A stretch of DNA of 9,810 nucleotides, from assembly GCA_001897035.1 (NCBI GenBank), contig MKRS01000358.1, positions 1 through 9,810 on the forward strand, written 5' to 3'. The DNA is from Bacteroidales bacterium 45-6. Lineage in GTDB: Bacteria; Bacteroidota; Bacteroidia; Bacteroidales; Dysgonomonadaceae. Position numbers and translations under genes: made by a program. The notes under the pieces were generated by a model. It saw only the letters and a program-made list of their open reading frames with translations. It ran no database searches and was not told the DNA's origin. Shown piece by piece: positions 1 to 7,412 of this stretch; the first letter of the stretch is position 1; each line of letters opens with the position of its first letter.

Positions 1-14
1 AATGTTTTTTTCAT
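1..14 (-). CDS. Possible start of a reverse-strand gene running off the left edge
   Basis: On the reverse strand an ATG at 14-12 opens a frame reading Met-Lys-Lys-Thr before the window ends. An in-frame upstream ATG lies at 32-30. Met-Lys-Lys starts are common in exported Bacteroidota proteins, but four codons say nothing about function. The only support is this start-like sequence and the lack of any other gene at the edge. It could equally be chance. Confidence 0.2.
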
Positions 15-32
15 TATTATACCATTATACAT

Positions 33-122
33 TTAAACTTTCTTCTTTAGTTTAATTCGCAGTGAACTAAGATAGGCAGGAGATTCCCGCAAAACAGAGT
101 CTAAGGTTTTTCTTTCAATCAT
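33..122 (-). CDS. Possible 29-residue small ORF, unknown function
   Basis: A reverse-strand frame runs from ATG 122-120 to TAA 35-33 and encodes 29 residues that begin Met-Ile-Glu-Arg-Lys-Thr and end in a basic Leu-Lys-Lys-Lys-Val tail. A purine-rich stretch (GAAAGAAA) directly precedes the ATG. Its stop codon is immediately followed by the ATG at 32-30 of the possible left-edge gene, so it could be a translationally coupled leader peptide. I do not recognise the peptide. The composition is protein-like, but a frame this short can occur by chance. Confidence 0.25.
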   Translation of the reverse strand: MIERKTLDSVLRESPAYLSSLRIKLKKKV

Positions 123-727
123 TTTCTTTCATACTGGTTTTTTTAAGATTAACATTTTCAAGTTATTGCATCACACATTTCATTCACATCACTTCCTTCG
201 CGTCATCCAGGCCTCGTACCTTTTTTGACCTGAGAAAAATCGCATTCATTAACAGCTAAAGCCAAAAAACGAAAAGCACCCTGCCAAGTAAAATACCGGC
301 GAATTCCAATCCCTGCGCAAGCAACCTTTTTCGGGCATCCTGCGATAGCTTGATATAAGTGAAGCAAAACAAAAGTGTTCCCCGGATTTTCGTTTCCGGC
401 AAGAGGCAAGTGAGAAAAAGAGGAGTCGCTGTTGTTTGTGCTTGCAAGCTTTATCCCAAGATGGAATGGCACAGCAAATGTCATCCGGACATAAGGTCTA
501 AGGTTGATATGGAATATACGTGTCGCCATTGTTCTCATTGGTAAAAATCAGATCGGTCAATTGGATGAAATCAAGTTTAACAAAATTACGCAATTCAATG
601 CCCGCGAATGAAAAAAAATGTTTCACAGGCATTTCTAAATAGATCGGCCATGTTTCAATTTGTTTCATATGTGTTTTTATTTGTTTCTCCACCGCTATGG
701 AAGCACGTTTTATTAGGTATATATTAT
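123..727. other. Stretch without an identifiable gene
   Basis: I see no supported gene in these 605 bases. Reverse-strand open frames exist at 203-538 and 498-692, but neither shows a recognisable domain. The second opens only with GTG or an internal ATG, and the two frames overlap each other. The segment just before the HTCS gene (about 545-690) is AT-rich with several TTTG or TTTC runs, as expected of a Bacteroidota promoter region. The middle part (about 200-540) is less AT-rich and may hold degraded coding sequence that I cannot identify. Confidence 0.4.
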
Positions 728-735
728 TATTTTTG
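728..735 (+). promoter_or_regulatory. Candidate -7 promoter element for the HTCS gene
   Basis: TATTTTTG fits the TAnnTTTG -7 consensus of the Bacteroidota housekeeping sigma factor. It would start transcription near 742, about 40 bases before the chosen ATG at 784. No good TTTG -33 partner lies 19 to 20 bases upstream (only a TTTT run at 708-711), so support is weak. If it is correct, the ATG at 697 lies upstream of the transcript and cannot be the start. Confidence 0.3.
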
Positions 736-783
736 TATCATAATCTTCGGGAAAGCATACCGAAAAAACAAAACCCTGATATC

Positions 784-3700
784 ATGAATAAGAACTTACT
801 GACGTTAACCTTCTTAACTTGCTGCCTATGCCAGCTATTTCCTCAAAACAGGAACATGTATGGCGCAAAAGAATACGGGATGGGAGAGTTGTCGTCATAC
901 CTCATCAATAAATTCGCACAAGATTCCTACGGATACATCTGGATAGCCACAGACTACGGGCTCAATAAATACGACGGGACGAGGTTCACCCACTACCTCA
1001 ACAACGAGCATGACAAAAGCTCGCTGCTGAGTAACAACGTGAAGACCCTCATGATGGACAAGTCACACACCTTGTGGATAGGCTGCAACAACGGAGTCCA
1101 GTACTACAAGCCCGACGAAGATTCGTTCGAAACCATCCTTTTTCCAAACAAGATGAAGCCCCACGTGTCCAATATAATCCAGTTGAGCAGTGAGGAAATA
1201 TGGGTCACGACCTCTGGATGGGGTATCTATGCGATAGACAAAAAGACAAAGAAAGCACACCCCCTGACGAACATCACAAAATGACAGACAGGTTCATATC
1301 CTACATGTATCTGGACAAGGACAGCAACCTGTGGTTCGGAATCGACAGCAAAGGGCTAATCCGGTTCAATCTAAAGACTAAAAAGCTGAAGACATACTCC
1401 TATCCCGAGATCTCACACAACTCGATAGCCGGAATCGCCGAAGACCAAACGGGACAACTCTACATGAGCACCGCAACATGCGCGTACCTGTACGACAAAA
1501 CCTCCGAGAAATTTACTCCGGTCGCAAATACGGCCAGTAATGCCATCAACATCGTAAGCATGCTCTCGACAAAAGACAACACCGTATATATCGGGACAAA
1601 CGGAAAAGGATTCTACTACATCGACAAGAAGACCAACAGCTTAGTGCCGGTGAACTCAGAAAATCCCTCCTTCAATTACTATCTGCCATACGTGTCGGCC
1701 CTGATAGAGGACAAAGACCAGAATCTCTGGATCGGCGGATTCGACAGGGGGATTCTGCTCATACCCAACCAGCCCAAACAATTCAACTTCCATGCAGCAC
1801 CCGATCCGAAAAACAATTCCGGCACGATCATCAATTCCATCACAAAAGACATGGAAGGAAACATCTTCTACTCCATCAAGGGCCAAGGAATCTACAAGAT
1901 AAAAGACAATTCGAACGCGGCAAGCCACTTCTCGCAAACCAGCGACATCGTGAAACTCTACATAGATTCCCACGGCACCCTTTGGGCCAGTTCCTACACG
2001 AAGGGCCTTGCCCGAATAGACAAAAACTCCGGCCAGCCCTCGTTCATAGACATCCCACACAGCAGCTACGTGAAAACTCTTTGCGAGGGAAAAGACAACT
2101 GCCTGTATGTGTCCACCTTCAGTCTCGGACTCGTGCAGTACGACCTCAATACCGGAAAATACCAGAGGTTCGACATGCAGCAGCCCGACAAGGGAAAAGG
2201 CAAATTGGACAACAACTGGATCAACTCCATCCTGTGCGACTCCCAAGGACTCATCTGGCTGGGGCACTACAAAGGAATAAGCTGCTACAACCCCAAAGAC
2301 GGCAAGTTCCTGAAAATCAAAAATTCGGAAATATTAAACAAAGAAATATGCATCACCCTCAAGGAAAGCCGTGACGGCCGAATCTGGATCGGAACCTACA
2401 ACGGCTTGTTTTCCCTGAACAAGAAAACCGGTCAAATCAACAAATACACCGTCCAAAACGGGCTTTCAAGCAATGTGATATGCGGCATCGGCGAAGACAA
2501 AGGCGGAAACATCTGGTGCAGCACCTTCAAGGGAATCGACGAGATCAAGACGAAACAAAACAAAACCATCAACTACCTCACCGGCAACGGACTGGTAGAT
2601 AAAATATACAACAGATGGGTCTATTTTCAAGACAAAGACGGCACAATATACTTCGGCAGCAACAGCGGGATCACCTATTTCAACCCCGAAAAAATCTCAA
2701 TCCCAGCCTTCTACGATTACAAAATACAAACCACCAACGTATATATCAACAACCAGCCGATCAACTCAAACACATTGTCGGGGAAAAAACAAATCGTGAA
2801 ATCGGGCGTGCTCAACTCGAACAAGTTCCTATTTTCTTTTGAAGACAACACGTTCACTTTTGAATTTTCCACCATGGACTACCGGGACCAGGAGAACATC
2901 ATATTCGAATATAAAATCAAGGAACTTGGCAACGAATGGCTATCGACGCTCCCAGGGGTGAACCAAATCACCTACCACAATCTCCCTTCGGGAAAATACA
3001 CCCTCGAAGTGAGAGCTTCAAAATATGGCTTCCATTCTCCCGTCAAGGAACTCACCCTCAGCATCTCGCCCCCTTGGTACAAAACCATCTGGGCTTACCT
3101 CATCTACACGATTATCATTGCCTCGATCGGCGTACTCATCGCAAACCTGATACGCAAAAGACGGAATGAGGCGATAAACGAGTCGAAGCTCCAGTTCTTC
3201 ATCAACATATCTCACGAGCTGAGGTCGCCGCTCACCCTGCTGGTGAGCCCCCTCGAAAAGCTGCTGCAAGGCAATTTCGACCAGGCTACCCAAAAAAATC
3301 TGCTGCGGATGCAACGCAACGTGCATCGCCTGCTGGGATTGGTCAACCAGATACTGGACATACGCAAAATCGACAAAGGACTCATGAAACTGAAATATTC
3401 CGAAACGGAAATGGTGGGATTCGTGCAGGAAGTATTCGAGGTGTTTGAAGAACAATCGGCCCGGCGAAAAATCAATTTCAAATTCGAACACCCGATGCCT
3501 GAACTGCAGGTATGGATCGACTGCAACAACTTTGATAAGATTCTAACAAACCTGCTCTCCAATTCCTTCAAATACACCCCCGACGGGGGCGAGATCACCA
3601 TCTTCCTCAGCACGGGAACAAACAACCAGAACCGATTCCCTTTGCGCAACTACATGGAAATTAAAATTATAGATTCCGGAATAGGACTCGACGAGGACAA

Positions 3701-4778
3701 GATAGACAAGATATTCGACAGGTTCTACCAAGGTAGCAATCAGGACAGCTTCACGACCATCGGATCGGGAATTGGCCTCAACCTCACGAAATTTCTCGTG
3801 CATCTGCACCACGGGACAATCGTGGCCCAAAACCGCAAGGACAAGAGGGGAAGCATCTTCACCGTGTCGATCCCACTGGGCAAAGAACACCTCGTAAAAG
3901 AAGACATCGTGGAGCAGATGCACGACAAAAGGCCCGTCCTTATCCAAAGCAGCTTTAGCCAGGAACCCAAGAACGAGAGCAAAACGATCAAGCGAAAAAC
4001 AAACTACAAGGTGCTTGTGGTGGACGACGAAGAAGAAATCACAAGCTACTTAGAGCAAGAATTGAACGAGACATACAAGGTAATCAAGGCCTGCAACGGA
4101 TTCGAGGCACTCCAATTGGCCACAGCGCAGCAACCCGACTTGATTATCTCGGATGTGATGATGCCCCAGATGGACGGGATCACCCTCGTGAAGAAGATAA
4201 AGAACAACAACAACATCTGCCACATACCCGTCATCCTGCTGACCTCCAAAACGGAGTTTGAAGACAAGGCAGAAGGGCTCGACAAAGGCGCAGATGCCTA
4301 CCTCACCAAACCCTTCAAGATAGACGAGATGCTGATTATCATCAACAACCTGATCGCCAACCGGAGAATCCTCAAGGGAAAATTCTCTGGGGAGCAGGAA
4401 CAGAACGACAAGATCAAGTCGATGGACATCAAGTCGAGCAACGACATCCTGATGGACCGCATCATGACAATCGTCAACGAGAACATCGGCGATCCCGACT
4501 TCAACGTGGAGCTACTGGCATTAAAAGCCGGACTCAGCCGGGTGCAACTGCACCGCAAAATGAAGGAAATAACCGGATTTTCCACCATCGACTTCATCAA
4601 GAACATCCGGATGAAACAAGTGGCGGCATTACTGACTGAAAGAGGCATGGATGTTTCGCAAGCGGCGTATGCAGTAGGATTTACCAACTTGACCCACTTT
4701 TCCACAACCTTCAAGAAGTTTTACGGAATATCGCCTTCGGAATACATCAACCAGAACAAGAAGCCGGCGAAAGTGTAG
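784..4778 (+). CDS. Hybrid two-component system sensor kinase/AraC regulator (HTCS), frame interrupted once
   Basis: This protein senses an oligosaccharide-like ligand in the periplasm and activates polysaccharide-utilization genes through one inner-membrane polypeptide. ATG 784 is preferred over 697 because it gives a clean signal peptide (residues 1-21). Fourteen propeller repeats of the (I/L)W-(I/F/V)-G type cover about residues 43-645, which fits two seven-bladed propellers. A Y_Y_Y domain follows at about 690-765 and a membrane helix at about 770-791. The kinase core has phospho-acceptor His811 in an SHELRSPL motif, N box 923-935, and ATP-lid glycines at 964-969 (DSGIGL) and 994-999 (GSGIGL). 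The receiver (about 1075-1190) has Asp1081/Asp1082 and phospho-acceptor Asp1124; the AraC domain spans about 1225-1331. Numbering assumes one added A at 1278-1281, giving 1331 residues, normal for the family. As read, the frame stops at TGA 1282-1284 and resumes one frame back through TAG 4776-4778. No SusC/SusD pair adjoins it here, so its target is unknown. Confidence 0.93.
1276..1284 (+). other. Frameshift site in the HTCS gene (A4 run followed by TGA)
   Basis: The upstream frame reads ACA AAA TGA and stops at 1282-1284, while the propeller sequence continues without loss in the frame one base back (AAA ATG ACA GAC). Adding one A to the run at 1278-1281 gives Thr-Lys-Met-Thr-Asp and a continuous repeat between blades three and four. 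A lost base or a sequencing error in the A run is the simplest reading. Two alternatives remain: a -1 slip of the Lys tRNA on AAAA beside the stop codon, or reinitiation at the overlapping ATGA (1281-1284). Confidence 0.85.
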
Positions 4779-4848
4779 CAAGTAAGTTGGCAAGAAAAAC
4801 AATTTGAAGAAGCAGGAAACAAGTCACTCTTTTTCCGTAGTAAATACA

Positions 4849-4957
4849 GCTCGGTAGAACAACATTCCAATCCTTGCCATTACCATCCGGTAGGGATGAT
4901 CCGTCAAAAAGGGTTGCATGCCGTATGCAACCCTTTTTGCCCCCTTTTCTACCGAGC
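4849..4957. repeat. Long-range 11-bp inverted repeat enclosing the terminator
   Basis: GCTCGGTAGAA at 4849-4859 is the exact reverse complement of TTCTACCGAGC at 4947-4957. Between the arms lie a small hairpin (CATCC 4884-4888 with GGATG 4894-4898) and the 14-bp terminator stem. Together they could fold into a three-way-junction RNA. It could also be the end of a short mobile element. I see no coding frame in it. Confidence 0.55.
4906..4938. terminator. Strong bidirectional intrinsic terminator
   Basis: A perfect 14-bp stem pairs 4906-4919 (AAAAAGGGTTGCAT) with 4925-4938 (ATGCAACCCTTTTT) around a five-base loop. The T run on one side and the A run on the other let it stop transcription in both directions. 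It lies 127 bases after the HTCS stop codon and between the convergent HTCS and fic genes, so it can end both transcripts. Confidence 0.85.
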
Positions 4958-4959
4958 GG

Positions 4960-4980
4960 ATATCCCGATGGGATATTTTC
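4960..4980 (+). terminator. Secondary hairpin followed by a short T run
   Basis: ATATCCC (4960-4966) pairs perfectly with GGGATAT (4970-4976) around a three-base GAT loop, and TTTTC follows. The stem is short and the T run weak. It may back up the main terminator just upstream on the + strand. Confidence 0.4.
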
Positions 4981-5107
4981 TTCTTCTGCAAATTAAAAGA
5001 GCTCCCTGAAGGTTCTTTTGGCTTGCTCGTACTACTTCGTACCCCCGTTTTTCTAAGTTTGTTTGTATGACATTACCGTTGCTTCTATTTCTTAAATCGA
5101 ACTCACG

Positions 5108-5209
5108 CTAAACTATATGCATAATAATCCAGTAGAAGAAGGTTTAGCATTAAAAGCAGAACAATATGTTTATAGTAGTGCGATTGATTATGCAGGAGGA
5201 AAAGGTTTA
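5108..5209 (+). pseudogene. C-terminal remnant of an IS200/REP-associated tyrosine (Y1) transposase
   Basis: The frame reads Leu-Asn-Tyr-Met-His-Asn-Asn-Pro-Val-Glu-Glu-Gly-Leu and later Tyr-Ser-Ser-Ala-Ile-Asp-Tyr-Ala-Gly-Gly-Lys-Gly-Leu. These two motifs mark the C-terminal end of Bacteroidota Y1-type transposases (YIHNNPV...G and YSSA.DYAG). An in-frame TAA at 5093 closes the frame upstream. The HUH motif and catalytic tyrosine part of the roughly 150 to 200-residue family are missing, and the frame runs on past its normal end into the 3' end of fic. About 34 residues survive, so it cannot be active. It marks past mobile-element activity next to fic. The family call rests on recognised motifs, not a search. 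Confidence 0.75.
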
Positions 5210-5223
5210 TGGCATTTAGTTTT

Positions 5224-6180
5224 TTATTTGTATTTATATTTTGTCGTTCTTTTATCACCTCGTTTCTCAACAATTCCATCGTCAAGAGCAACTTTTAAGT
5301 CTCTACTTGCTGTTGCCTGAGATATATTTTTAAAAGCCCTTAAATAATCTTGTCTTGAAAATTCTTTCGTGCCAATTATTTCTTTAAAGTTCAAAATCCT
5401 GTCGTTGTTGGTCAAACTTATATTTTGAACTTTTAACAACTCTTCCAAAGCATCTTGTATAATTTCCAGCATGAATTCAATAAATGCAGCAGAAGTTCCT
5501 TGTTTGTCTGATTTTCCAAGAACATTGTAATATTCTTGTTGTCTTGATTTTACCAAACTTTCAATAGGAAGAAATTCAAAAACCGGGGAGTGTTCTTTTA
5601 AAATCATGGTCTGCCAAAGCCGTCCCACTCTACCGTTTCCGTCGATGAACGGATGAATAAATTCAAATTCGTAATGGAAAACGCAACTTTTTATCAGAAG
5701 TAAATCATCGTTGCTTTTTAGATAATTAAACAAATCAGTCATCAACGAATAAACCATTTCTCCGGGGGGTGCAATGTGGGCGATGTCGTTTCCTCTAACA
5801 ATTCCAACTGAACCGGTTCGAAGTTTTCCAGGATTTTTAATCAAATCTTTCATTAAAATCTCATGTACCTTACACAACGATTTTAATTCATAGACTTTCA
5901 GCTCATTAAGTTGATTATAAACCTTGATTGCATTTTTAACTTCCAAAATATCTTTTTCGGGAGCAAGAATTCTTTTATTATCAAGCAGGTCTGTAATTTG
6001 CTCAACCGTCAAGGTATTTCCTTCAATTTCAAGAGAAGACTGAATTGTTTTAATCCGATTTCTTTTTCTTAATTCCGTTGGAGGTCTATTTAAATGAGCA
6101 GCATTTACTTCTCCAATTTTTTCTGAAATAGAAGCAATTAAATGTAAAATTTTACTTGTTATTTCGTATGGTGGTTTCAT
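5224..6180 (-). CDS. Fic-domain protein AMPylase (class II, self-inhibited) with C-terminal winged helix
   Basis: Fic enzymes usually transfer AMP from ATP to a hydroxyl of a target protein; the target here is unknown. The full catalytic motif is present at residues 176-187 (HPFIDGNGRVGR), with catalytic His176, metal-binding Asp180 and phosphate-contacting Gly/Asn/Arg. Residues 49-54 (SLEIEG) match the (S/T)xxxE(G/N) inhibitory motif upstream of the core, so Glu53 should block productive ATP binding as in class II Fic proteins. The target-docking flap is about 126-140. Residues 260-318 look like a winged helix-turn-helix with a basic end. At 318 residues it is intact and near the usual length of Fic/winged-helix proteins. 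There is no signal peptide, so it should be cytosolic. No antitoxin-like partner gene lies beside it, as expected when the inhibitor is built in. It is visibly more AT-rich than the genes on either side and lies beside a transposase remnant, which suggests horizontal acquisition. Confidence 0.92.
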   Translation of the reverse strand: MKPPYEITSKILHLIASISEKIGEVNAAHLNRPPTELRKRNRIKTIQSSLEIEGNTLTVEQITDLLDNKRILAPEKDILEVKNAIKVYNQLNELKVYELKSLCKVHEILMKDLIKNPGKLRTGSVGIVRGNDIAHIAPPGEMVYSLMTDLFNYLKSNDDLLLIKSCVFHYEFEFIHPFIDGNGRVGRLWQTMILKEHSPVFEFLPIESLVKSRQQEYYNVLGKSDKQGTSAAFIEFMLEIIQDALEELLKVQNISLTNNDRILNFKEIIGTKEFSRQDYLRAFKNISQATASRDLKVALDDGIVEKRGDKRTTKYKYK

Positions 6181-6191
6181 CGTTTAAAATC

Positions 6192-6220
6192 TTGATACTA
6201 TCATTTGATACTATCAAATG
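6192..6220. promoter_or_regulatory. Tandem palindromic operator candidate upstream of fic
   Basis: TTGATACTATCA occurs twice, at 6192-6203 and 6205-6216, with a 13-base period. Each copy contains the odd palindrome TGATA-C-TATCA. The distal copy extends to a perfect 19-base palindrome, CATTTGATACTATCAAATG, at 6202-6220. The sites lie 12 to 40 bases upstream of the fic ATG and overlap the -7 element, so a bound protein would block transcription. The ligand is unknown; the Fic protein's own winged helix is an attractive but unproven candidate. Confidence 0.65.
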
Positions 6221-6244
6221 TAGTCATAATTACTTATACCGCAA
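6215..6244 (-). promoter_or_regulatory. fic promoter (TTG-N19-TAnnTTTG)
   Basis: Read on the reverse strand, TACATTTG (6222-6215) matches the Bacteroidota -7 consensus TAnnTTTG exactly. A TTG lies 19 bases upstream (6244-6242), the expected place for the -33 element. Transcription would begin near 6208, giving a leader of roughly 28 bases before the fic ATG at 6180. The TTTG of the -7 box lies inside the 19-base palindrome. Confidence 0.6.
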
Positions 6245-6267
6245 TCTATTTCCAAAATTAGGCCTAA

Positions 6268-6399
6268 CGTCTATATAGCTATGATAAAATCATACAAAGC
6301 TACCGTTTTCAGGCAGATTGGGATGAAAAGCACATCCTTAATTTTAAGAATAAATATATTACAAAACCTGAACTTCCCCCAAAGAGTCACACGGATTAA
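6268..6399 (+). pseudogene. Unidentified coding-like fragment
   Basis: Between TAA 6265-6267 and TAA 6397-6399 a 43-codon frame has protein-like composition. It includes Tyr-Arg-Phe-Gln-Ala-Asp-Trp-Asp-Glu-Lys-His and ends Pro-Glu-Leu-Pro-Pro-Lys-Ser-His-Thr-Asp. It has no ATG, so if real it is the C-terminal scrap of a larger gene. I do not recognise the family. It lies just upstream of the fic promoter and reads away from fic, so it may be debris from the same insertion. A chance open frame is possible. Confidence 0.3.
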
Positions 6400-6720
6400 T
6401 AATCAATACGCCTTTGTTTTTAAGCATTTGTTGACTACGCCAGCCACTCCGAATCCGAACCCATCTTATACTCCAATTGCAAAGAAATCACAACCCTACA
6501 AATCACACAAAAACACCGCATCCTCCCCCCTCCCTCTTTTACCAATACAGCTAATCAGATTGGATTATCTCAGCGGCAGAATTTCAACAAATATTAAAAC
6601 ACGATTCAAAAGGCAATAATTCATAAATAAAACTCATTTTGCCCCCGAACAGATTGATCTTATTGTCTCAAATTTGCCATGTAAAGCGGCGATTGTATAG
6701 AATAATATCGCGCTCGGTAC
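6400..6720. other. Intergenic stretch without an identifiable gene
   Basis: I find no supported gene here. An open + frame (6281-6619) crosses it, but its translation is low in complexity and rich in Pro, Thr, Asn and Ser, with no domain. A C/T-rich tract at about 6520-6541 is notable but unexplained. The last part is the AT-rich approach to the sigma-factor promoter. Confidence 0.4.
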
Positions 6721-6722
6721 GT

Positions 6723-6757
6723 TTTGTCAAATGGTTTCAATATTTTGAATAACTTTG
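6723..6757 (+). promoter_or_regulatory. Candidate promoter for the sigma/anti-sigma genes
   Basis: TAACTTTG at 6750-6757 matches the -7 consensus TAnnTTTG. A TTTG at 6723-6726 may serve as the -33 box, though the 23-base spacer is longer than the usual 19 to 20. Transcription would start near 6764, leaving about 22 bases before the ATG at 6786. A short inverted repeat (TTCAA 6736-6740, TTGAA 6745-6749) lies between the boxes. Confidence 0.45.
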
Positions 6758-6785
6758 TGCAATCATTTGTTACACTCTTCTATTT

Positions 6786-7340
6786 ATGCAAGCAGACGAT
6801 AAATCCATATATCATCTTCTGAAGGAATACAATTCTCGCGGAATGGAATTGCTATTCACGAAGTACTATCGTCCCTTAGTGTTGTGGGCCGATACTTTTT
6901 TGGATGATATCCCAGCGTCTGAAGACTTGGTTCAAGAATTTTTTGTGACTTTTTGGGAAAACCGCAACTATGAAAAAATGGAATCGAGCAACATACGGGC
7001 ATACGTCTATACTGCCATAAAAAATCAGGCACTGAGCCTGCTCCGAAAACGCGATCCGTTGCGCGAAGCCGTTCATGTAGCCTATTTGGCGCCGGAATCA
7101 TATAGTTCGATGTTCGAGGAGTATGCCATCGATGATTTCACAGAAGAAATGCTTCAGGCCATTGAAAATGAGATAGAAAAGCTACCACCCCGTATGCGTG
7201 AGGTTTTGAAATCCGTGCACATTCAAGGCCTGAGCTACAAGGAGACATCTGAAAAATTAGATATTTCAATTTCCACAGTCAAAACGTTACTCGTGAAGGC
7301 GATGAAGCGTCTTCGAGATTTTTTTTCGCAGTTTTTCTAA
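6786..7340 (+). CDS. ECF-type RNA polymerase sigma factor (sigma-70 family)
   Basis: This 184-residue protein has the two-domain ECF plan: region 2 at about 21-88, including the core-binding stretch Asp-Leu-Val-Gln-Glu-Phe-Phe around residue 50, and region 4 at about 122-178. The region-4 helix-turn-helix lies at 151-177 (Tyr-Lys-Glu-Thr-Ser-Glu-Lys-Leu-Asp-Ile through Lys-Arg-Leu-Arg). Regions 1.1 and 3 are absent, as expected. Length and motifs fit the large Bacteroidota group of sigma factors paired with FecR and SusC genes. It would direct core RNA polymerase to a small set of promoters, probably including the receptor operon downstream. The fecR-like gene begins 72 bases later on the same strand with no clear terminator between, so co-transcription is likely. 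The exact promoter recognised cannot be read from the sequence. Confidence 0.95.
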   Translation: MQADDKSIYHLLKEYNSRGMELLFTKYYRPLVLWADTFLDDIPASEDLVQEFFVTFWENRNYEKMESSNIRAYVYTAIKNQALSLLRKRDPLREAVHVAYLAPESYSSMFEEYAIDDFTEEMLQAIENEIEKLPPRMREVLKSVHIQGLSYKETSEKLDISISTVKTLLVKAMKRLRDFFSQFF

Positions 7341-7412
7341 CTTTTTGGATATTCCGTTCAACCATTTTTCATTTTTTTTCGTCTTATACTTAGTCAATCG
7401 AAAAAAAAGAAA

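Noticed and set aside
203..538. Reverse-strand open frame of 111 codons
   Set aside because: It has no recognisable domain or promoter-like spacing, and another reverse frame overlaps it; the translation looks like an out-of-frame reading.
498..692. Reverse-strand open frame of 64 codons just upstream of the HTCS gene
   Set aside because: It opens with GTG, has no recognised motif, and occupies the likely promoter region of the HTCS gene.
697..783. ATG at 697 as the HTCS start
   Set aside because: It would put about 29 residues before the signal peptide. The ATG at 784 gives a normal signal peptide directly.
1656..2267. Reverse-strand open frame of 203 codons inside the HTCS gene
   Set aside because: It lies wholly antisense to the propeller coding sequence and is explained by that gene's codon bias.
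6281..6619. Forward open frame of 112 codons between fic and the sigma gene
   Set aside because: Its translation is low in complexity and rich in Pro/Thr/Asn/Ser with no domain. A more protein-like frame at 6268-6399 overlaps its start.
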